A DNA stretch of 12,528 bases. Origin: an uncultured Clostridia bacterium (GTDB lineage: Bacteria > Bacillota > Clostridia > TANB77 > CAG-508). The notes beneath the pieces are model-generated. The model ran no database searches. It was not told the origin of the DNA and was given only the letters and a program-made list of their open reading frames with translations. Position numbers and translations under genes: made by a program. The stretch spans positions 1 to 12,528 of the forward strand of contig CAKPLT010000025.1 of the NCBI GenBank assembly GCA_934167755.1, written 5' to 3'. Of the stretch, positions 6,120-12,528 are shown piece after piece (the first letter of the stretch is position 1; the number at the start of each line of letters is the position of its first letter).

Positions 6120-6791
6120 ATGAAAATAGTAGAACCTTGGATAAAAGTTGAAAAAATAGATGGTATAAAAATAATGAAAAGATTAGAAAGAGCATGTAGA
6201 ACATGTTATCGTACTGAAGGAACAATAACAGAAGACAGTTATAAAAGGCTTTTAAATAATTGCATAACATCAGGTCATGAATCTGTATTAGAACATGAAA
6301 AAATAACAGTAAGAATATATAATGATATTGGTTCTTATAAAGATTTAACAAGACACAGATTTGCAAGCTTTTCAATAGAATCAACAAGATATTGTAGCTA
6401 TGATAAAGATAAATTTGGAAATGAAATAACATTTATTAATCCTAAATATATAGAAGATGAAAAAATATATGAAACTTGGAAAAAAGCTATGCAAAATATT
6501 GAAAACGCATATATAAAAATGAAAGAATTAGGTGCAACAACAGATATGTGTAGAGAAATATTGCCACATTCAGCGGCAGGAGAATATACAATGACAGCTA
6601 ATATAAGAGAATGGAGACATATTTTAAGTTTAAGAACAACAAAACATGTGCATCCATCAATTAGACAAGTTTTAATACCACTATTAAAATATTTTCAACA
6701 AGAAATGCCAGAATTATTTGGAAAAATAGAATATGATAAACAATTTAATCCAGAATACTATGCAAATATATCAATAGAAGAAGAAATATAA
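6120..6791 (+). CDS. thyX: Flavin-dependent thymidylate synthase
   Basis: It converts dUMP to dTMP using methylenetetrahydrofolate as carbon donor and reduced FAD as reductant, so tetrahydrofolate rather than dihydrofolate is released. The signature R-H-R-x7-S is at residues 78-88 (R78 H79 R80 ... S88), followed by R-Y. The C-terminal E-W-R-H-I-L-S-L-R block and the S-I-R-Q-V region that binds nucleotide and flavin are also present. I start at the ATG at 6120 (M-K-I-V-E-P), giving 223 residues, because GGGGG sits six bases upstream and relatives start at this point. The ATG at 6108 would add four residues and has no Shine-Dalgarno. folA follows after 16 bases, clearly in one operon. Confidence 0.95.
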   Translation: MKIVEPWIKVEKIDGIKIMKRLERACRTCYRTEGTITEDSYKRLLNNCITSGHESVLEHEKITVRIYNDIGSYKDLTRHRFASFSIESTRYCSYDKDKFGNEITFINPKYIEDEKIYETWKKAMQNIENAYIKMKELGATTDMCREILPHSAAGEYTMTANIREWRHILSLRTTKHVHPSIRQVLIPLLKYFQQEMPELFGKIEYDKQFNPEYYANISIEEEI

Positions 6792-6807
6792 ATAAGGAGT
6801 AAGCAAA

Positions 6808-7293
6808 ATGTTAAGTATAATAGTAGAAAAAGCAAAAAATAATACAATTGGAAAAAATAATAAATTATTATGGCAAATATCAGATAATAAAAGAAGATTT
6901 GAAGAACTAACAACAGGGCATGTTATAATAATGGGAAGAAAAACATTTGAATCATTAGGAGGAGTATTGCCAAATAGAAAACATATTGTATTTAGTCAAA
7001 ATCCAGACTTTAAAGTAGAGGATGAAAATGTAGAAATAGTTCATTCAATGTTACAACTTCAAGAATATATAGAAGATGATAATGAAAACTTTGTAATAGG
7101 TGGTGCAATGATATATAATCTATTAATGCCATATGTAAAAAAGATGTATGTAACAGAAATTGATAAAGAATTTGAAGGAGATACATTTTTCCCTAGAATA
7201 AATGAAGAAATCTGGGAAGAAGTTAGTAGAGAAAATGGACCAGAAGATTCAAATAACTTTAAGTATGAATATGTGATATATAAAAGAAAATAA
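6808..7293 (+). CDS. folA: Dihydrofolate reductase with Asn at the catalytic Asp27 position
   Basis: A 161-residue DHFR of family length, preceded by AAGGAG. It aligns with E. coli DHFR without gaps over the first 58 residues: G15, W22, F31, T35, the I-I-M-G-R-K-T block (40-46) with R44, and R57 of L-P-N-R-K all match. V-I-G-G-A-M-I-Y (NADPH site) and Y-V-T-E-I-D follow later. At position 27, where the family carries the proton-relay Asp (Glu in some), this protein has Asn. Asp is shifted to 26 (W-Q-I-S-D26-N27-K-R-R-F). Expected activity is therefore reduced or altered. It is co-transcribed with thyX, whose reaction does not produce dihydrofolate, so strong DHFR activity may not be needed. 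Other roles, such as recycling folate from elsewhere, are possible. Confidence 0.9.
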   Translation: MLSIIVEKAKNNTIGKNNKLLWQISDNKRRFEELTTGHVIIMGRKTFESLGGVLPNRKHIVFSQNPDFKVEDENVEIVHSMLQLQEYIEDDNENFVIGGAMIYNLLMPYVKKMYVTEIDKEFEGDTFFPRINEEIWEEVSRENGPEDSNNFKYEYVIYKRK

Positions 7294-7349
7294 TGTGAAA
7301 GGTTGAGAATAAATTGTTATTATTATGACTTATCAGTTCAAAAATTCAC

Positions 7350-7378
7350 TTGACATTACAATAAAATAATAATATACT
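7350..7378 (+). promoter_or_regulatory. Near-consensus sigma-A promoter of the por operon
   Basis: TTGACA (7350-7355), a spacer of exactly 17 bases, and TATACT (7373-7378, one mismatch to TATAAT). Predicted start is about 7384-7386. It is the best promoter in the window, in keeping with a highly expressed central-metabolism operon. Confidence 0.88.
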
Positions 7379-7381
7379 GAA

Positions 7382-7413
7382 AGCAAGTTTTGGAAGGAAT
7401 TTCAAAACTTGCT
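7382..7413 (+). promoter_or_regulatory. 14-bp hairpin at the 5' end of the por transcript
   Basis: AGCAAGTTTTG (7382-7392) pairs perfectly with CAAAACTTGCT (7403-7413). GAA/TTT extends the stem around a GGAA loop. It begins at or within a few bases of the predicted transcription start and lies 50 bases before the porG start codon. The following TGTTTATGTTTT is a poor terminator tail. A 5'-terminal stem that protects the mRNA is plausible; it may instead be a weak terminator for folA or an attenuator. Confidence 0.6.
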
Positions 7414-7462
7414 GTTTATGTTTTATAACATAAATCAAAAAACAAAAAGGAGGCTAAATTCA

Positions 7463-8041
7463 ATGAACAATTTAATTGAAATTAGATGGCACGGAAGAGG
7501 CGGCCAAGGCGCAAAAACAGCTTCATTATTATTAGCAGATGCAGCATTTAATACTGGAAAATATATTCAAGGATTTCCTGAATATGGACCAGAAAGAATG
7601 GGAGCACCTATAACAGCATACAACAGAATTAGTGATGCACCAATAACAATACATAGTAATATATATGAACCAGATTATGTAGTAGTAGTAGATGATACAT
7701 TATTAACATCAGTTCCTGTTACAGCAGGACTAAAAAAAGAAGGGGCAATTGTAATAAATACAACAAAATCACCAGAGCAATTAAAAGAATTATTAAAAGG
7801 ATATGAAGGAGCAGTATATACAATTGATGCAAGAAAAGTATCAGAAGAAACATTAGGAAGATATTTCCCTAATACGCCAATGCTTGCAGCAATTGTAAAA
7901 GTAACAGGAATAATGAGTGAAGAAGCATTTTTAGAAGATATGAAAGGTTCATTTAAGCATAAATTTGCTAAAAAACCTGAAGTTATAGATGGCAATATGA
8001 AAGCATTAGAATTAGCTCTTAAAGAGGTAAAGAAAATATAA
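7463..8041 (+). CDS. porG: Pyruvate:ferredoxin oxidoreductase, gamma subunit
   Basis: This is the gamma domain of the 2-oxoacid:ferredoxin oxidoreductase family. The four-subunit enzyme oxidises pyruvate with CoA to acetyl-CoA, CO2 and reduced ferredoxin. The ATG at 7463 is chosen because AAGGAGG (7447-7453) lies nine bases upstream and the protein then begins M-N-N-L-I-E-I-R-W-H-G-R-G-G-Q-G-A-K-T-A, the family's signature start. An upstream in-frame ATG at 7409 falls inside the hairpin and would add 18 unconserved residues. The product is 192 residues. F-P-E-Y-G-P-E-R-M-G-A-P and V-V-V-D-D-T-L are further family marks. It is first in a gamma-delta-alpha-beta operon, the order seen in Thermotoga and Pyrococcus. 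Gene letters vary (porC or porG). Confidence 0.93.
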   Translation: MNNLIEIRWHGRGGQGAKTASLLLADAAFNTGKYIQGFPEYGPERMGAPITAYNRISDAPITIHSNIYEPDYVVVVDDTLLTSVPVTAGLKKEGAIVINTTKSPEQLKELLKGYEGAVYTIDARKVSEETLGRYFPNTPMLAAIVKVTGIMSEEAFLEDMKGSFKHKFAKKPEVIDGNMKALELALKEVKKI

Positions 8042-8075
8042 AAATCAAGTCAGCAAATAGAAAGGAAGATGAATA

Positions 8076-8375
8076 ATGACAGAAATAAATGCAAAAACAC
8101 CTATGGAAGAATTAACAATAGGTGGGAATATATATAATGCAGGAAATGCAAGAGAATTTAAAACAGGTGACTGGAGAAGTATGAAACCTATTTGGATTGA
8201 AGAAAAATGTAAACAATGTGGATTGTGCTTTCCTGTATGTCCTGATAATTCAATTCCTGTTGGAAAGGATTTGAATAGGGGAGAATTTAATTACGATTAT
8301 TGCAAAGGATGTGGAGTTTGTGCTAAAGCCTGTCCTTTTAATGCAATCGAAATGAAGGAAGAAGGTGTTGAATAA
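8076..8375 (+). CDS. porD: Pyruvate:ferredoxin oxidoreductase, delta subunit (2x[4Fe-4S])
   Basis: A 99-residue ferredoxin-like subunit that passes electrons from the catalytic subunits to external ferredoxin. Two classic C-x2-C-x2-C-x3-C-P motifs are present: C45, C48, C51, C55 and C76, C79, C82, C86. Each set supplies three ligands to one cluster and the fourth to the other. The N-terminal 44 residues, with G-D-W-R-S-M-K-P, are typical of POR delta subunits and dock on the alpha/beta core. AAAGGAAG precedes the ATG. The TAA shares its last base with the porA ATG (TAATG, 8373-8377), suggesting translational coupling. Confidence 0.95.
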   Translation: MTEINAKTPMEELTIGGNIYNAGNAREFKTGDWRSMKPIWIEEKCKQCGLCFPVCPDNSIPVGKDLNRGEFNYDYCKGCGVCAKACPFNAIEMKEEGVE

Positions 8376-9565
8376 TGAGTATAAGAGAAAGATTAAGTGG
8401 AAATGAAGCAACAGCAATAGCAATGAAACAAATCAACCCAGATGTAGTGGCTGCATTTCCGATAACACCATCAACAGAAATACCACAATATTTTTCAACA
8501 TTTGTTGCAAATGGAGAAGTTGATACAGAATTTGTAGCTGTTGAAAGTGAACATAGTGCAATGTCTGCAACAATAGGAGCAGAAGCCGCAGGAGCAAGAG
8601 CAATGACAGCAACATCTGCAAACGGACTATCATTAATGTGGGAAATGATATATATAGCTTCAAGTTTAAGATTGCCAATAGTTATGGCATTAGTAAATAG
8701 AGCAGTTTCAGGACCATTAAATATACACAATGACCATTCAGATGCAATGGGGGTTAGAGATGCTGGTTGGATAATGCTATTTTCAGAGAATAACCAGGAA
8801 GCATATGATAATATGTTAATGGCACATAGAATTGCTGAACACAAAGATGTATTATTACCAGTAATGATTTGTCAAGATGGGTTTATAACATCACATTCAA
8901 TTGAAAATATCCAATTAGAAAATGATGAAGAAGTAAAAAGATTTGTAGGAGAATATAAACCAGAACATTATTTATTAAATGATAAAGAACCAATGGCAAT
9001 AGGCCCATTAGACTTACAAGCATATCTATTTGAACATAAGGCACAACAAGGTGAAGCAATGAAAAATGCAAAAAAAGTTATAAAAGAAGTTGCAGAAGAT
9101 TTTGAAAAATGGACTGGAAGAAAATATGAATTTTTCGAAAAATATAAATTAGATGATGCAGAAATTGCAATTGTATGTATGAATTCAACTGCAGGAACAA
9201 CAAAAGCTGTTGTTGATAAATTAAGAGAACAAGGAGTGAAAGCAGGACTTTTAAAAGTAAGAATGTTTAGACCATTCCCAGCAGAAGAAATTGCAGAAGC
9301 ATTATCACATTTAAAAGCTGTTGCAGTTTTAGATAAAGCAGATTCTTTAAATGCAGCAGGTGGGGCATTATTTGAAGATGTAACATCAGCAATGTATGTA
9401 AATAAAAAACAAGTTCCAATGGTAAACTATGTATATGGAATTGGTGGAAGAGACACAACAGAAAAACAATTAGAATCAGTATATTCTGATTTAGCTGAAA
9501 TTGTACAAAGCGGAAATTTGGGAGAACCATATAGATATTTAGGACTAAGAAAGGGGGAAAAATAA
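8375..9565 (+). CDS. porA: Pyruvate:ferredoxin oxidoreductase, alpha subunit
   Basis: A 396-residue subunit of normal length. It combines the pyrimidine-binding thiamine-diphosphate domain (about 1-240) with a transketolase-C-like domain (about 265-375). F-P-I-T-P-S-T-E (28-35) carries Thr31, equivalent to the substrate-binding threonine in pyruvate:ferredoxin oxidoreductases. V-E-S-E-H-S-A-M holds the family's conserved Glu near the cofactor. A-L-V-N-R (R109) and H-N-D-H-S-D-A are also conserved. The second domain shows K-V-R-M-F-R-P-F-P and V-L-D-K-A-D-S. Together with the beta sequence this favours pyruvate over branched-chain oxoacids, though specificity within the family is hard to read from sequence. 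It overlaps porD by one base, and one base separates it from porB. Confidence 0.93.
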   Translation: MSIRERLSGNEATAIAMKQINPDVVAAFPITPSTEIPQYFSTFVANGEVDTEFVAVESEHSAMSATIGAEAAGARAMTATSANGLSLMWEMIYIASSLRLPIVMALVNRAVSGPLNIHNDHSDAMGVRDAGWIMLFSENNQEAYDNMLMAHRIAEHKDVLLPVMICQDGFITSHSIENIQLENDEEVKRFVGEYKPEHYLLNDKEPMAIGPLDLQAYLFEHKAQQGEAMKNAKKVIKEVAEDFEKWTGRKYEFFEKYKLDDAEIAIVCMNSTAGTTKAVVDKLREQGVKAGLLKVRMFRPFPAEEIAEALSHLKAVAVLDKADSLNAAGGALFEDVTSAMYVNKKQVPMVNYVYGIGGRDTTEKQLESVYSDLAEIVQSGNLGEPYRYLGLRKGEK

Positions 9566-9566
9566 A

Positions 9567-10520
9567 ATGGCATATAATTTAAAAGAAGTAATGGCAAATA
9601 AGCCATCAAGATTCACAGAAGGACACAGAATGTGTGCAGGATGTGGAGCCCCAGTAGTAGGAAGAATGATAATGAGAGCATTAAAGTCAGAAGATCATGC
9701 TGTTGTTGCAAATGCAACAGGATGTATGGAAGTATCGACATTTATATATCCATATACAGCTTGGACAGATTCATTTATACATACTGCATTTGAATGTTCA
9801 GGAGCTACATGTGCAGGAGCAGAAGCAGCATATAAATCAATGAAAAAGCAAGGAAAATTACCACAAGATAAAGATACAAAATTTATAGCATTTGGTGGAG
9901 ATGGAGGAACTTATGATATAGGTTTACAAAGTTTATCTGGAGCAATGGAAAGAGGTCATAATATGGTATATGTATGTTATGACAATGGAGCATATATGAA
10001 CACAGGAATTCAACGTTCATCAGCAACTCCAAAATTTGCAGATACAACAACATCACCAGCTGGAAAAGTATTACCAGGAAAAATGCAAGTTAGAAAAGAT
10101 TTAGCAAAAATTATGGTAGGACATCATATACCATATGTTGCTCAAACACTTGCAATGACAAATTTCAAAGATTTGTATGAAAAAGCTGAAAAAGCAATTT
10201 ATACAGAAGGACCAGCATTTTTGAATGTAATGGCACCATGTCCAAGAGGATGGGGATATCCAACAGAAGATTTAATGAAAATTAATAAATTGGCTGCTGA
10301 TACATGTTATTGGCCATTATATGAAGTTGTAGATGGAAAATATAAAATTACATATAAACCAGCTAAAAAACTTCCAATTGAAGAGTTTTTACGCCCACAA
10401 AAGCGATTTAAACATATGTTTAAACCAGGTAATGAATGGATGATTGAAGAATTTCAAAAAGAGGTTGATGCTAGATGGCAAGAACTTCTTGATTTGGAAG
10501 AGATGACAAACAGAGAATAA
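9567..10520 (+). CDS. porB: Pyruvate:ferredoxin oxidoreductase, beta subunit
   Basis: A 317-residue thiamine-diphosphate-binding subunit that also carries the proximal [4Fe-4S] cluster. Cluster ligands are C23 and C26 (M-C-A-G-C-G), C53 (A-T-G-C-M-E-V) and C225 (A-P-C-P-R-G-W-G). The diphosphate/Mg motif is G-G-D-G-G-T-Y-D-I-G from residue 110 on to D139-N140 (Y-D-N-G-A-Y-M-N-T-G). The following I-Q-R-S-S-A-T-P matches Thermotoga-type PorB. The Shine-Dalgarno (AAGGGGGA) lies inside the end of porA, so the two are translated together. It is the last gene of the operon; an intrinsic terminator starts 16 bases after the stop codon. Confidence 0.94.
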   Translation: MAYNLKEVMANKPSRFTEGHRMCAGCGAPVVGRMIMRALKSEDHAVVANATGCMEVSTFIYPYTAWTDSFIHTAFECSGATCAGAEAAYKSMKKQGKLPQDKDTKFIAFGGDGGTYDIGLQSLSGAMERGHNMVYVCYDNGAYMNTGIQRSSATPKFADTTTSPAGKVLPGKMQVRKDLAKIMVGHHIPYVAQTLAMTNFKDLYEKAEKAIYTEGPAFLNVMAPCPRGWGYPTEDLMKINKLAADTCYWPLYEVVDGKYKITYKPAKKLPIEEFLRPQKRFKHMFKPGNEWMIEEFQKEVDARWQELLDLEEMTNRE

Positions 10521-10535
10521 AGTCAATATTTATTG

Positions 10536-10573
10536 GAGTGAGGAAAATTCGTTACATAACCTCACTCTTTTTG
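10536..10573 (+). terminator. Intrinsic terminator of the por operon
   Basis: GAGTGAGG (10536-10543) pairs perfectly with CCTCACTC (10560-10567) across a 16-base loop, followed by TTTTTG. It is placed just after porB and closes the por transcription unit. Confidence 0.88.
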
Positions 10574-10631
10574 TTGACTGATTTGAGTTTTTATTATTAG
10601 AAAATAATATTTTTTTAAGTCTTTATTTTTT

Positions 10632-10659
10632 TTTACATTTATAATATAATAACTATAGA
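10632..10659 (+). promoter_or_regulatory. Candidate promoter of the VWA locus
   Basis: TTTACA (10632-10637), a 16-base spacer and TATAGA (10654-10659). Overlapping TATAAT boxes at 10640-10645 and 10645-10650 are better -10 matches but lack a good -35. Start would be near 10652-10666, just before the mini-ORF's Shine-Dalgarno. AT-richness makes the exact choice uncertain. Confidence 0.45.
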
Positions 10660-10680
10660 AAAATAAAAGGAAGGGATAAG

Positions 10681-10807
10681 AGGTTGAAAAAGAATTACAA
10701 TTTTGGCTATGTCAAATTTCATTTAAAACGCGGTTACATACACCATGTATGCGCCCTTGCCTTTTAAATAAAACTTTCCTTGCCAAAATTTAATTCTTTT
10801 CCAACTT
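10681..10807. repeat. 127-base imperfect palindrome upstream of the VWA gene
   Basis: The outer arms 10681-10707 and 10782-10807 are nearly perfect inverted copies. GTTGAAAAAGAATTA then AATTTTGGC on the left matches GCCAAAATT then TAATTCTTTTCCAAC on the right, with one mismatch and one bulged C. Pairing resumes inward: AAATTTC/AAACTTT roughly, ATTTAAAA (10721-10728) / TTTTAAAT (10762-10769) perfectly, and CATAC/GTATG at the tip. The whole region can fold as one long hairpin. There is no T-run and no obvious target-site duplication. It may be a MITE-like insertion or a regulatory leader of the gene at 10841. Confidence 0.75.
10684..10767 (+). CDS. Putative 27-residue leader peptide
   Basis: A TTG at 10684 opens 27 codons (M-K-K-N-Y-N-F-G-Y-V-K-F-H-L-K-R-G-Y-I-H-H... 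ending C-A-L-A-F) before TAA at 10765-10767. AGGAAGGG (10668-10675) stands eight bases upstream, ideal for initiation. The peptide is basic and aromatic-rich with no membrane segment. It uses C-ending codons (GGC, GTC, CGC, TGC, GCC) rare in the neighbours, as expected if the bases are fixed by palindromic pairing. A ribosome translating it would unfold the left arm and loop of the palindrome, so it could act in attenuation. It may equally be accidental. I know no homologue. Confidence 0.35.
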   Translation: MKKNYNFGYVKFHLKRGYIHHVCALAF

Positions 10808-10840
10808 AGTTTGTGCCTTGAGAAAGGAATGAAATAAAAT

Positions 10841-12448
10841 ATGAAAAAAAAGAAATTAAATTATATTATAGCATTAGTAATTATTTATTTTGTATTAGTA
10901 TATTTTTTTAATGTCATATCAGACCATATCAATATAAAAAACATAGGAATAAACAAAATATCTGACAAAACATTTAAAATAATATCAAGTACAGAAAATA
11001 AGGATATTGAAGAAATACTAAAAAAATATGCAAAAGAAAATAAAATTGACTTACAAATTGATTATGCAGGAACAATTGAAATAATGGACAAACTAAATAA
11101 TGGAGAAAAATATGATGCAGTATGGTGTTCAAATTCCATTTGGCTATATATGTTAAATGACGGAATAAGTGTAAAAAATTCTAAATCAACAAGTATTAAT
11201 CCAGTAGTATTTGGAATCAAAAAATCAAAAGCACAAGAACTTGGATTTATAGACAAAGAAGTGTATACAAAAGACATATTAAATGCAATAAGGGAAAATA
11301 AGTTAAAATTTAGTATGTCATCACCAACACAAACAAATACAGGAGCATCAGCATATTTGGGATTTGTAAGTACATTAGCAGGAAATCCAGAAGTTTTAAC
11401 AGAAAAAGATTTAGAAAATGAACAACTAAAAAAAGAATTAACACAACTATATACAGGAATGACGCGTTCTTCTGGAAGTGATGAGTTTTTAGAAGAAATG
11501 TTTTTAAATGGAAACTATGAAGCAGTTGTAACATATGAAACATCAATAATAAATATTAACAAACAATTAGAAAGCCATGGAAAAGAGCCAGTATATATAA
11601 TTTATGCAAAAGATGGAGTATCAATATCAGATTCACCATTTGCATATATAGATAACAAAAATGAAGAAAAAGCTGATGAATTTAGTAAATTGCAAAAATA
11701 TATTTTAAGTAATGAAGGACAAGCAGAACTTGTAAAAACAGGGAGAAGAGTATGGTATGGAGGAACAAATGAAAATGCGGATAAAACAGTATTTAATCCA
11801 AACTGGGGAATTGATACAAGCAAATATATTGTTCCAGTAAAATATCCAAGTACAGAAGTAATAAAAAAATCACTTGGTATATATCAAACAGAACTTAGAA
11901 AACCTATACATACAGTATTTTGTTTAGATTATTCAGGAAGCATGTATGGAGAAGGAAATAATCAATTAACAGAAGCTATGGAATATATTTTAAATGAAGA
12001 AGAAGCATCAAAAAATTTACTTCAATTTTCAGCAAAAGACAAAATTACAATAATTCCATTTAATCACAATATATTAGGAACATACACAACAGAAAATGGA
12101 GTAGATACAAAAGATTTAATAAATAAAATAACATCAACAAGTGTTAGTGGAGGAACAGACATATATTTACCAGCAATGAAAGGACTTGAAATATTATCAC
12201 GAGAAGATTTAGAAACTTATAATGTATCAGTAGTATTAATGACAGATGGAGCATCAAATTATAATAGATTAGATGAACTAACAAGACTTTATAAACAAAC
12301 TGGAAAAGATATACCAATTTTCAGCATAATGTTTGGAGATGCTGAAGAAGAGCAATTACAAGATATAGCGGATTTAACAAATGCTAAAATATTTGATGGA
12401 AAAACAAATTTATTAGAAGCATTTAAGCAAGTAAGAGGATATAATTAA
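10841..12448 (+). CDS. Membrane-anchored solute-binding-like/von Willebrand A fusion protein
   Basis: A 535-residue protein. An uncleaved-looking membrane anchor lies at residues 7-27 (Y-I-I-A-L-V-I-I-Y-F-V-L-V-Y-F-F); there is no lipobox Cys. Residues about 44-320 resemble a type-2 periplasmic-binding fold (K-I-I-S-S-T-E-N-K-D, Y-D-A-V-W-C-S-N-S, S-S-P-T-Q-T-N-T-G-A-S-A-Y). Residues about 355-530 are a VWA domain with a complete MIDAS: D363-x-S365-x-S367, T439 and D469 (M-T-D-G-A), so it should bind Mg2+/Mn2+ and a protein ligand. The bulk is predicted outside the cell. The Shine-Dalgarno AGAAAGGA supports the ATG at 10841. Such fusions occur in Firmicutes beside XpaC-like and TelA-like genes, as I recall, and the next gene fits that pattern. 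The ligand is unknown. Confidence 0.85.
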   Translation: MKKKKLNYIIALVIIYFVLVYFFNVISDHINIKNIGINKISDKTFKIISSTENKDIEEILKKYAKENKIDLQIDYAGTIEIMDKLNNGEKYDAVWCSNSIWLYMLNDGISVKNSKSTSINPVVFGIKKSKAQELGFIDKEVYTKDILNAIRENKLKFSMSSPTQTNTGASAYLGFVSTLAGNPEVLTEKDLENEQLKKELTQLYTGMTRSSGSDEFLEEMFLNGNYEAVVTYETSIININKQLESHGKEPVYIIYAKDGVSISDSPFAYIDNKNEEKADEFSKLQKYILSNEGQAELVKTGRRVWYGGTNENADKTVFNPNWGIDTSKYIVPVKYPSTEVIKKSLGIYQTELRKPIHTVFCLDYSGSMYGEGNNQLTEAMEYILNEEEASKNLLQFSAKDKITIIPFNHNILGTYTTENGVDTKDLINKITSTSVSGGTDIYLPAMKGLEILSREDLETYNVSVVLMTDGASNYNRLDELTRLYKQTGKDIPIFSIMFGDAEEEQLQDIADLTNAKIFDGKTNLLEAFKQVRGYN

Positions 12449-12464
12449 TCAAGGAGGAAAAGCG

Positions 12465-12528
12465 TTGAAAAAAAATTATATTTATTCAGCAATTTTAGGA
12501 GGAGCTTTTTTTGCAGTGCCATATGTTG
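12465..12528 (+). CDS. Partial gene, hydrophobic N terminus; possibly XpaC-like
   Basis: A TTG start at 12465 with AAGGAGG (12451-12457) seven bases upstream opens 21 complete codons to the window edge: M-K-K-N-Y-I-Y-S-A-I-L-G-G-A-F-F-A-V-P-Y and on. The start lies 16 bases after the VWA gene's stop codon, so it is in the same operon. The sequence is a short basic stretch then a small-residue hydrophobic segment, i.e. a membrane anchor. It resembles the start of proteins annotated as 5-bromo-4-chloroindolyl phosphate hydrolysis family (XpaC), which often follow VWA/solute-binding fusions, but 21 residues cannot prove this. Confidence 0.45.
   Translation, partial: MKKNYIYSAILGGAFFAVPYV

Larger units (their letters stand above)
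10574..10840 (+). other. Leader region of the VWA locus
   Basis: 320 bases separate porB from the next large gene. After the terminator comes a very T-rich stretch to about 10634, then promoter-like sequence, a Shine-Dalgarno with a 27-codon mini-ORF inside a 127-base palindrome, and finally the Shine-Dalgarno of the VWA gene (AGAAAGGA). The individual elements are listed separately. I see no tRNA or other known RNA family here. Confidence 0.6.

Noticed and set aside
7382..7413. Intrinsic terminator of folA
   Set aside because: The stem is good but lies downstream of a strong promoter's -10, and the following TGTTTATGTTTT is a weak tail. Kept as a leader hairpin with termination as the minor alternative.
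8338..8844. 168-codon minus-strand frame opposite porA
   Set aside because: It is a shadow of porA with no family resemblance; porA is unambiguous.

Overview
The window is AT-rich DNA with codon use strongly biased to A/T-ending codons. It carries a Gram-positive style alpha operon, an S-box (SAM-I) leader, strong AGGAGG-type ribosome binding sites, a four-subunit pyruvate:ferredoxin oxidoreductase and a flavin-dependent thymidylate synthase. Together these point to an anaerobic, fermentative member of the Clostridia (Bacillota). I cannot name the genus from sequence alone. Every gene I accept is on the + strand.

Layout. (1) 1-3256 is the distal alpha operon: rpsM (lacking only its start codon), rpsK, rpsD, rpoA and rplQ. 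Three of its spacers, including the one after rplQ, hold GGGACA/TGTCCC-type inverted or tandem repeats that stand out as GC-richer islets. (2) 3339-4634 is a SAM-I riboswitch with a terminator, controlling metK. I see no terminator between rplQ and this riboswitch. (3) 4686-6000 holds a small membrane-anchored protein resembling the first half of a GT2 glycosyltransferase, then a radical-SAM gene of the pyruvate-formate-lyase-activase-like type broken by a single extra base. (4) 6040-7293 is a promoter followed by thyX and folA. The DHFR has Asn where the family has its catalytic Asp27. (5) 7350-10573 is a near-consensus promoter, a 5'-proximal hairpin, porG-porD-porA-porB and an intrinsic terminator, so it forms a self-contained transcription unit. 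(6) 10574-12528 is a promoter region, a 127-base imperfect palindrome containing a 27-codon mini-ORF with a good Shine-Dalgarno, a membrane-anchored protein joining a solute-binding-like domain to a von Willebrand A domain, and the first 21 codons of another gene.

How it fits together. The first part is translation and transcription machinery. metK makes S-adenosylmethionine and is controlled by it. thyX/folA supply dTMP and reduced folate. PorGDAB links pyruvate to acetyl-CoA and reduced ferredoxin. The final locus is the least ordinary: a surface VWA/solute-binding fusion with an unusual structured leader. The strongest leads are that leader, the DHFR with altered active site beside ThyX, and the repeat islets inside the ribosomal operon.
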